DNA from: Mytilus galloprovincialis
Taxonomy: Eukaryota > Mollusca > Bivalvia > Mytilida > Mytilidae
Length of the DNA stretch: 64,000 bases
Direction: 5' to 3'
Assembly: GCF_965363235.1 (NCBI RefSeq)
Contig: NC_134851.1
Location: 38,530,321-38,594,320, forward strand
A program made the position numbers and the translations under genes. The notes under the pieces were generated by a model. The model was given only the letters and a program-made list of their open reading frames with translations. It made no database searches and was not told the DNA's origin. Of this stretch, positions 56,526 to 64,000 are shown piece after piece. Position 1 is the stretch's first letter. Every line of letters starts with the position of its first letter.

Positions 56526-59500
56526 TTAGCATGTGACTTTCTCACCGTCCACAAACCACAAGGCATGGCCTCCTCCACAATATACCGGATTGAAAAAAAT
56601 AATAACAGAATTTTTATCAACCTGACACATGTATTTACTCACCTTTTCTAGAGATCATGATAGCACCTCTAGTTTTTGGTGGGAATCCTGTTGCTCTGAC
56701 ATTAGTTTTCTTTGTTGTGGTTGTTTTTTGTTGTCGTTTTTTTCAGTTTTGTTTTGATCTTTTTTGTTATAGCGTAGTTTTTCTATTCTTGACTTATGAG
56801 TTTGAATGTCCCTTGTAGTAGATTTGGCCTCTCTTTTGTTCAATAGTAATTCCAAATCCATATTATAGCATGTCCTTCCAACTCATGCTGAAAGTCAATT
56901 TTTAATACATAAAATGAATTTGTTTTTGTTTCTGTTTTAGTAATTAAAGCATTTAAATAAAAGAAAAGAGAAACCAGTATTATTAGTAAACTGCAGTAGC
57001 AAGCTAAATATATAAATAAACTTTCAAAAAATGTGAGTATACATCTATTTTGTTTACTACGTAATAACCCCCGAGCTCTCATGCGCGTTCTATATATTGA
57101 TTTAAGCATAAACATGCAGCCATGAGATAATATACGGCAATACTGCAGTTTTGAAAACAATGCACAATTGTCGCTTTTACCAAATTATAACTTGAATGAT
57201 ATAATCTTTTTTTTGGAGGGGGGGGGGGGGGGGGTTATAAAACTATTAAATGTGCTTTAGGGGTATTTGTACATGAGTTTTATTTCTACCTACAATGTGA
57301 AATCCTAATGTAAGAACAGGTTTATGACTTACCAACATTTGGCGTTTGGATGGCCTGTGCAGCTTCGTCCTTCACATGGATTTCTTTTACATGGTGCTGG
57401 AAATACTCCTGGTAAACAATCATTGCTACCTGGACATCGAAATTCTACACAAAATAAATTACCGACTTTTCTAAATTTATTATAAAAAAACATTTATATT
57501 ATAATTATATCCAGAATAGTTTTGGTATATTTGATTATATATTCATCTAGGTTAAATTAAAGCTTCCATGATTTTTTTCTGTTTTTTATTTGATGTTTAA
57601 TTATCTGAACTGTAACAGACACTTTTGCATTTATACCATGTTAATAGAACTTCGTGTACTGTCTGTCTCTATTAGTCAATGGTTATCGATTGAATCTGTC
57701 TGTCATATTGTTGCTTTTTCTTTTGTTTATTTGTTACTTATCAAACTATAGGTGTTCTCGATAGAATTTGTTCATACTTCTACAATACTTGATCCCTTTA
57801 GAGTACATTTTCTCACTCAACGTCACAGTAAACGTACTAACGGTAAACTAACATTACTAACATGAACGTCATTGTACCCTACTAGATGGTTGTGTCCTTG
57901 GCAAACATAATTCCGAGTAATAAAAGTTTAACTATGTGCATATGCATTAATTCGGAGTTTTCTTCCGAAAAAACCTGCACCAAGACAGTATTATAAAAAC
58001 TGTTCTTATTGCGTTCCGTTTGTTGATAAAACCGAGCATTTTGTCTGTTTGTTTTGATCACACATCGTTGTCAATATAATAGAATGGCATGCGACTGTCA
58101 TACAAGTGAGAGGGTTAGCTAGCTATAAATCCGAATTTTATTCACGATTCTATACCAATCCAGGAATATGACAGTTGTTGTCCATTTGTTTGATGTGTTT
58201 CAGCTTTTGATTTTCCAATTTGTTTAGGGACTCTTTGTTGTCAATTTCCATGGAGTTCAGTATTTTTGTGATTTTTCTTTTTATAGATCTACATTGATCG
58301 GTATTTTTATTGATACTTTTTTTTTTATATCTTACCACACCGTTTCGTGACGTCCATTCCGTTTTCATACCATAGACGACTACATGCACCACCACAATAG
58401 TTGTTTCTTTGGAAAAGAAAAGATACCATGTAAATAATTAAATCCTTTTCAACAAAGGAACGGTTAATGTGAGTCAAATAACCTTAAATGGTCATGCATT
58501 ATTATATAATAATAATTGATTCCGTTTTATAGTGATTGTAATTGTCCTTAACAGACACCAGAATGTAAACTTATAATTATTGTTTATATATACATATATA
58601 ATGGTTAGGGTAAAACTGCATAAAATTCATACAATACATTTCGTATTACGTACTATAGCACCTCAAATTACTTTCTGTAGAATCAATAATATTTAGAAAG
58701 AAAATGGGGAATGTGTCATAGAGACAACAAACCGACCATATAACAGACAACAGCAGAAGTTCTCCAACAGGTCTTCAATGCAGCGAGAATTTTCCAAACC
58801 CGCTAGTCCACTTTTAATTTGGTATTTGAAACAAAGTATACTCCGATAATAACCTGCATACTGCTCCTTCATACTGATGTCCTCGACATGGAGTATCTCC
58901 ACACCGATATAAAATCACTCCATCCGGACATACTTTGCATCCTGAAATAATTTAATTGCAGATGTAACGCGTCTTGTGATTGGCTGACAGTGTTTTGTTA
59001 AGCAGCTCATACACATAATTTAGTCACGTCGAATAGTTTCCTGTTGAGAAATACATTTAGTTATTTTGTTCGTATCGTAACGTTTATTCTCTCGAAAAGA
59101 TCTTATTCCGTTACACTGTAAATAGACAAATTCAAATAATGCAAGGTATTTAATATGATACTTTACTTACATTTAGAATTAAGTTGTCATATAAAAAAAT
59201 TTTACTTGAAAATTGAAAAATGTAAAAAAATACAAAATACATTAAGTACCGTTATTTATGTTAAGTATCAGTAGATATGCGTATTACGAATATATTTTTT
59301 CTCATTTTGTTTATAGTTTCGTTCTGATCTTAACATTTCCTCAATAGATAGAGAAAAACGTCATGATATGAAACTTTTGTTCGTATTTCATACATATTTT
59401 GAACGTTCAAAATCACAAGTCAACATTATCATTATACTTTTATGATCACCATTTTCATTTGATATCAAAATAACGAATATACTATAACTATTTTGAAAGT

Positions 59501-59995
59501 ATTACCTTGCATGGAACTTTTCTGATTTGAATATATATAAATAACTCTGTGTTAAGTTTTTGTTGGCCTGTTCTCATCTATTGAATGAATTATCAAAATC
59601 TAAATCAATCACAATTAAACTGTGTTATTATCTGGAACATACATGGAAATTAGATCATGCATTGTAAATGAATTGTAACCTTATTATATTCTGTATTGTT
59701 CTCTTCTATTTATTGTTTTGTAACATTGTATATAATTGTTTATGTATTGCCATAGCATGCTATTTATGCTTTCGTTAATTCATCATTCAATCATTCATAT
59801 CTCTAAATGGATGTTCATTTGCAAAGAAAGCAAATAAAATCTTCGAAAAGAGCTTTTGAAATTTACTTAAAATAATAAAAGCTCCGACACCAACGTGCTA
59901 CACGATATGTTGATGATGCACACATTTTACATTTTGACTTGACTTACCTTCTGCAATAAAAGAAAGCAAGATAACCAACAATACAATTGTAACAT
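56526..59995 (-). CDS. Small secreted Cys-rich two-domain protein (5 exons), start and last acceptor damaged
   Basis: Read on the minus strand. Exon 1 (59995-59948) ends CAGAAG/GTAAGTC and encodes a signal peptide VTIVLLVILLSFIAEG in the frame that joins exon 2. The ATG at 59995 is one base out of that frame, as if one G of ATGGTT were lost. Exon 2 (58941-58854): CKVCPDGVILYRCGDTPCRG to AVC. Exon 3 (58406-58336): NNYCGGACSRLWYENGMDVT to KRC. Exon 4 (57444-57333): FRCPGSNDCLPGVFP, PCKRNPCEGRSCTGHPNAKC. Exon 5 (56589-56526): PVYCGGGHALWFVDGEKVTC and TAA. Junction phases of exons 2-5 agree (1, 2, 1, 2), but the last acceptor reads CAA instead of CAG. Two tandem copies of a PC..C......C..YCGG...W....G..VT..C domain are seen, a pattern I know from uncharacterised extracellular proteins of molluscs and deuterostomes. 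Either a pseudogene or a damaged allele. Confidence 0.65.
56650..56845 (+). mobile_element. Diverged Penelope-like 3' tail in intron 4 of the Cys-rich gene
   Basis: GAGATCATGATAGCACCTCT AGTTTTTGGTGGGA, CATTAGTTTTCTTTGTTGTG and a GAATGTCCC...TTTGGCCTCTCTTTT end. More diverged than the other tails. Confidence 0.55.
57217..57234. repeat. Poly(G) run
   Basis: About 18 consecutive G after TTTTTTTTGGAG, in intron 4 of the minus-strand gene. Confidence 0.8.
58095..58280 (-). repeat. Dispersed mussel repeat, reverse, in intron 3 of the Cys-rich gene
   Basis: ACTGTCATACAAGTGAGAGG, CCAGGAATATGACAGTTGTTG and GGAGTTCAGTATTTTTGTG are the reverse complement of the GAACTC...GACTTGGTACAGG family. Confidence 0.65.
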
Positions 59996-60059
59996 GACAA
60001 ATAGTTCAAATATTTATAATATTATGATAAACGTACATGTGTTTGGAAGTTTATATACT

Positions 60060-60629
60060 ATAAACGTGATATTTGTGGACGTGATCAAATGACGCATATT
60101 TAATGTAAATACCATTTTGTAACATACTGTCTCTGAACAAAAAAAAACAAGTTTTCAAACAAGTTTATTTAAATCGGAGTAGTTTTTTCCACAAGGGCAA
60201 ACCGTTTCTATGAAAAAAATGCTGGTACATATACGAATAAACCTATCAATAACCTTGTTTACATCACGTAGTTTTCAAAATTAACATATATGCAAAAAAC
60301 ATGTGTCCAACGTCTGAATTGTGTATTCAAAACCCTATCTATACACAGTTGATATGAGAACAATTGAAGTATAACTATTTAGTGGTATGACAATTGTTTA
60401 TACTTGAGCTACTCAAAACAACATAATTGCATGACATTAGTTGGGATCCAGTTTCAAAACCAGTGCAAACATACACATAATAAATGCAACACATCTGAAT
60501 TAAAACACAAAACAAACATACAATTCATTCTGACAAAAACGCGAATAAAACAAAGTTGTTATTGTTGGTAGGAAATACATAACGGCATGTTGTCTTTCCC
60601 GATAGAATAACTAACTTTCTGCAATACAG
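60060..60629. other. Spacer upstream of the Cys-rich gene
   Basis: A TATA-like TATATAAACTT on the minus strand (~60050-60060) could serve the minus-strand gene. Otherwise nothing recognised. Confidence 0.35.
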
Positions 60630-60880
60630 TATGAAACTGGTGTCACATGTGGAGCAGATCTTCTTACCGTTCCGCAGCATCTGAGATCACCTCTAGTTTT
60701 TCGTGGGGTTCGTGTTGCTTATTCTTTAGTTTTCTATGTTTTGCATGTTGTGTCATGTGTATTATTGTTTGTCTACTTGTCTTTTTTTCATTTTTAGCCA
60801 TGACGGTGTCATTTTATTTTCGATTGATGGGTTTGACTGTCCCTCTGGTATCTTTCGTCCCTCCTTTAAAGTGATATATG
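60630..60880 (+). mobile_element. Penelope-like 3' tail
   Basis: CACATGTGGAGCAGATCTTC (60642), GAGATCACCTCTAGTTTTTCG, ending GACTGTCCCTCTGGTATC TTTCGTCCCTC. 5'-truncated; the 75-codon ORF across it is a shadow. Confidence 0.7.
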
Positions 60881-61788
60881 TGTAAACTAAATTATATAAC
60901 GATCAAAGTCAGGTATATGATATCTCAAATATATAGACAATAATACTTTCCGTATCAGTTGTATTTGAACAAGGCTGAGAAATAGGTGTAATGCGAGCTT
61001 TTTGCTTTTTCAAGTACAAATACCGCTGATATTTAAAGACAGTTATTGTCTCTTTCTTTTACCTTTAAGGCCCGCGTTGTTATATTAAGATACATGCATA
61101 CAATCAGCTAAAGACCGGAATGTCTAAAACAGATTAAGGAATAAAGTGTCTCTCACTTCTGACATATTTATAGCTTCACTGACATTGGCGACGGATTTCC
61201 TGTTCTCTTGTATTCATGTTAATGCTAAATTCAACACTGGTAGGTATACTGAATATACATGATGTTAAACTATTAAAACCAATTGACATCGATTATGAGA
61301 AGGACATCAATTCAGTTGTGGATCTATCATCAACTGACGGTATACCTAGTTGAAAACAGATTAAATTGATAATTTGTTGAATTTTTGAAAGATAAATACC
61401 ACAAATGGACCTCTTTGTCTTCTTTTAATAGGTTTCTTTTGGTCAATTTATACCTCTCATTTCCTCAAAATTTCAACTTTTTAGGCCAATAAGTAAAAAT
61501 AATGGGGTAACTTTCACTTATTTATGATAGAAATGTTATCAAAAATGAGTAATTGAAGTATTTTAGCAGAATGAAAAATCCATATACAAGTTTACTGTCT
61601 ACAAGGAGGTTTCAATCAGTCCTTACGTCAAAATCAAATTTATTCCGCGTTCCAGAGAGGGACAAAAAAGGTTTCTCTTTTAGTGAATAATTTGTTGTTT
61701 ATACAGCATTAAAAATAATTTCATTGACTTATAAAGATAAATACATTTAAGCATTTCCTAGCAGAATATAAGAAATAAGAGACCCCCC

Positions 61789-61821
<33 letters not shown>

Positions 61822-62419
61822 TAACACATGATATTACTCACAAGGTCAAAAGTGAATGTACAGCCTCCCATATCAGGTGTAATACAACAATTGATTTTCC
61901 CCTATTAGCCTTTGTTATATTTGCACTTTTCAAAAAAAATGTGTAGAATTCATCTTTGTTTCAAATAAAGAAATACTTGGCATGAGTAAAGTTGTATCCT
62001 GTCAAGTAATATAGAAAAACAAATCACATAACATTTCATTGCATATAAGTAAATAACCATCACTGGAAGTTAACCAATCAAATTTCTCCCCTTGTTTCAT
62101 CTGTGTACAAGGTTTAGTCACCATGTAACCTCAATATTACAAAATATTCTATAGAAATCTCAAATAGCAAAAAAAATGGTGCTTTGAAATACCAAAGACA
62201 ATGTTTATCACACAGAAATCTTTAATTGCAATAAAATGTAGGATTAACTACCTACAACTGTCAATTTCAAGGGAATATTTTTTTTCCACCTATTTTCGTA
62301 TACAACCGGATGTGACGTACCGTCATTTGGTGGTGTTGCACCTGTATAGGAATGAATGATTTCTGTTTTATTTACACATCTTGAAATATTAAATAGTATG
62401 ATCTATAATACTAAAATCA
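60881..62419. other. Spacer, dispersed repeats, no gene recognised
   Basis: A C then A homopolymer pair is at ~61783-61820. ~62050-62260 shares a repeat with ~24700-24950. ~61300-61560 looks like a dispersed bivalve repeat. No gene supported. Confidence 0.45.
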
Positions 62420-62424
62420 CGAGG

Positions 62425-62950
62425 TCTAATTTGTCAGCCGTCATGGGGTAAAAACGACAAATCAAAGAATTCAACTTTATATATAGCTGATATAGGACAA
62501 TGGTAATGATTAAAAATGACACCACTCCAGACCCTTTTGCTTTCCCAATAATTGATATTGCCAATAATTAACAAGTTCCGGGTCGAGTCCGATACCGATA
62601 CCAATAATATATTCACATGTTACCTATGCCTTATCTGTACGTTCCGCATCTGACAGGCCCACCACCAAGTGGTGAGTATTTGTTTCCTATTGTAGTATTT
62701 TAATCAGTATGACTTTTAAAGATGACAATACGAATACTAAAAATCTAGACTTAAAATAAGGCGTACATGTATAGGTACAGTTTCCAATTTGTTAGCCGGC
62801 ATGACGCAAAACAGAAAAACAACTTCATTTATAAATGACATAGGCCGGACAATGCTGTTGATTAAAAAAATCTCCATTTTAGGCCCTATTGTTTTTCAAA
62901 TAAAAATTAATATTACCAATAATTGATAAGTTCCAGGTCGAGTGTTTCAA
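62425..62950 (+). repeat. Direct repeat, two units ~355 bp apart
   Basis: 62430-62595 (CGTCATGGGGTAAAAACGAC ... AACAAGTTCCGGGTCGAGT) and 62795-62945 (GGCATGACGCAAAACAGAAA ... GATAAGTTCCAGGTCGAGT) share order and content throughout. Non-coding. Confidence 0.65.
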
Positions 62951-63827
62951 TCAGAAAGATTTTGAAAGTAGAAAAAACTGTGCATCTTATAATCAGCATG
63001 ACTTTATCAGATGACAATATCAAAACTAAATATCCAGGCTGAAATAAGGCTTACACATAGTTATATACTTTAATTCAGTCACGGACCAGCGATTTCACGT
63101 GTGTGTTCTGGTATTATCATATTGATATGGCCAACATTATCCAATGATTTGTACACATTTTCAAATTAAGAACATTACATGTAGGATCTGCTGTTTCTGT
63201 TTCATATATATTCAAACTCCATAGAACAAACTTCTCATAAAAAGCAGTTTTGGTAATTGAAAAATAAGCGCTCATCCATAAAAGGGTGCTATAAACTAAA
63301 AACGTCACCTCTATTTGTTATATGATTCATATTGTGTTTATATCTGAATTGCTTTCAGGAAAGGTTTTCTTTAAAATATAATGATCCTATGTATAGTGAT
63401 GGCAAATTTTTTCCATGATCTATCACAGTATTACATATTCATCTGTCGTGTTCTATTTCCTGAATACTGTGCACCAGCTTATCTTTTCAGATTCTTTACC
63501 TATTTGTCTAGTTGTCTGTTCATTTTTACTAATGAAATCTATATTTTATTCACTTATGTCGACTTCCAGTCCACAAATACAATCCGTGGAAAGCTATCGT
63601 AAAGATCAACGTTATCATACATTTTTTGTACTTCAAACAAACCCATACACTCAAAGAAATAGAAGGAAGACATTTGAGGCCTAAAAACTAACTAGGTATA
63701 CACAATTGAAAATTGAAATGTTTTTCAAATCATTTTAGAATAGAATGTTTAAATCACATTTTTCTAGCCGGATAAATCCCCTTTTCAGCGTTTAATAAAA
63801 CATAAGTTATATTCTCCTATTTGAAAC
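62951..63827. other. Spacer, nothing recognised
   Basis: Overlapping 73- and 89-codon ORFs at 63381-63684 show no similarity I recognise and lie upstream of the RT piece. Confidence 0.4.
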
Positions 63828-64000
63828 ATGTGTGCACCTCTTCTTGTCGACTTGTTCCTTTATTTTTATATGGCTGATTTCAAACAAAAACGTCTGAGCA
63901 ATAAAGAAAAGAAGTTAGCAATATCCTTTAACTTGTTTTTGCGCTATATAGATGATGCTTTCTCACTAAATAATTCGAAATTTTGTGACTTTGTGGAAAT
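63828..64000 (+). mobile_element. Penelope-like reverse transcriptase, cut by the window end
   Basis: Plus strand, open to the last base. CAPLLVDLFLYFYMADFKQK, then KKLAISFNLFLRYIDDAFSL, then NNSKFCDFVE, containing the YIDD catalytic motif. The segment just upstream of CAPLL is missing or unrecognisable, so the piece is probably 5'-truncated. Its right end lies outside the window. Confidence 0.75.

Noticed and set aside
62600-62675. Possible plus-strand exon (MLPMPYLYVPHLTG ... AGTG/GTGAGT)
   Set aside because: It has a good donor but lies inside a repeated segment, has no partner exon and no known similarity.
1-64000. tRNA, rRNA or other structured RNA genes
   Set aside because: No cloverleaf with A/B boxes or rRNA-like sequence was noticed by eye. 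A tRNAscan or Rfam search could not be run.

Overview
The window looks like nuclear DNA of a marine mussel (Mytilus or a close bivalve). It is very AT-rich and sparse in genes. It is also littered with several repeat families that I recognise as abundant in mussel genomes: one with the core ACGCGCGTTTCGTC, SINE-like units that begin GTGGTATGATTGCCAATGAG, and many 5'-truncated 3' ends of a Penelope-like retroelement. The species call is an inference from these repeats.

The main content is a head-to-tail, all-plus-strand array of six genes plus one gene fragment. They encode secreted, extremely methionine-rich, nearly cysteine-free repeat proteins. Start codons lie at 1722, 9999, 20904, 30130, 38395 and 49365, so the repeat unit is about 8 to 11 kb. 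Each complete unit has a conserved promoter (a CATATG-centred palindrome, a TTACRTAA site and a TATAAATAG box), a short non-coding exon 1 ending in CAG/GTAAG, a 1.6-3.3 kb intron, and one large coding exon. The protein has a signal peptide, a block of Gly-rich repeats (MMGGMGGKGGMM type), a conserved Lys/Glu/Met linker, a long block of MMDMMKPD/GMPMPM repeats and a basic Tyr-ended tail (KKGVY, KKVY or KKGY). Copies 2, 3, 5 and 6 look intact. Copy 1 has no promoter or exon 1 in the window and has a nonsense codon. Copy 4 loses its last ~88 codons to a one-base deletion. Intron 1 of copy 5 holds a second 3' end of the gene between 167-bp direct repeats.

Between the genes lie repeats and fossils. 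The 3' flanks of copies 1 and 2 share the same broken Ty3/gypsy fragment and the same minus-strand Penelope-like fragment, so both insertions predate that duplication. A second, plus-strand Penelope-like piece sits inside only the first of them and is younger. Foldback elements, MITEs and more Penelope-like pieces fill the rest.

The region right of the array (51-64 kb) holds two further items. At about 51.66-55.25 kb is a ~3.6 kb element with long imperfect terminal inverted repeats. It encloses a decayed multi-domain protein with an EEADTKM/DTDV segment, a Cys-rich segment and an acidic tail. At 56.5-60.0 kb on the minus strand is a five-exon gene for a small secreted Cys-rich protein with two domains of the PC..C..C..YCGG type. 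It was pieced together from splice sites because its exons are too short to stand out as ORFs, and its start and last acceptor look damaged. The window ends inside another Penelope-like reverse transcriptase at its YIDD motif.

What the genes do together is inference. The array would make a family of secreted Met/Lys/Pro/Gly polymers under one shared promoter design. Plausible roles are an extracellular or shell/byssus matrix component, a Cu(I)-binding protein through its MxM and MxxM motifs, or a sacrificial antioxidant. The sequence alone does not choose among them.
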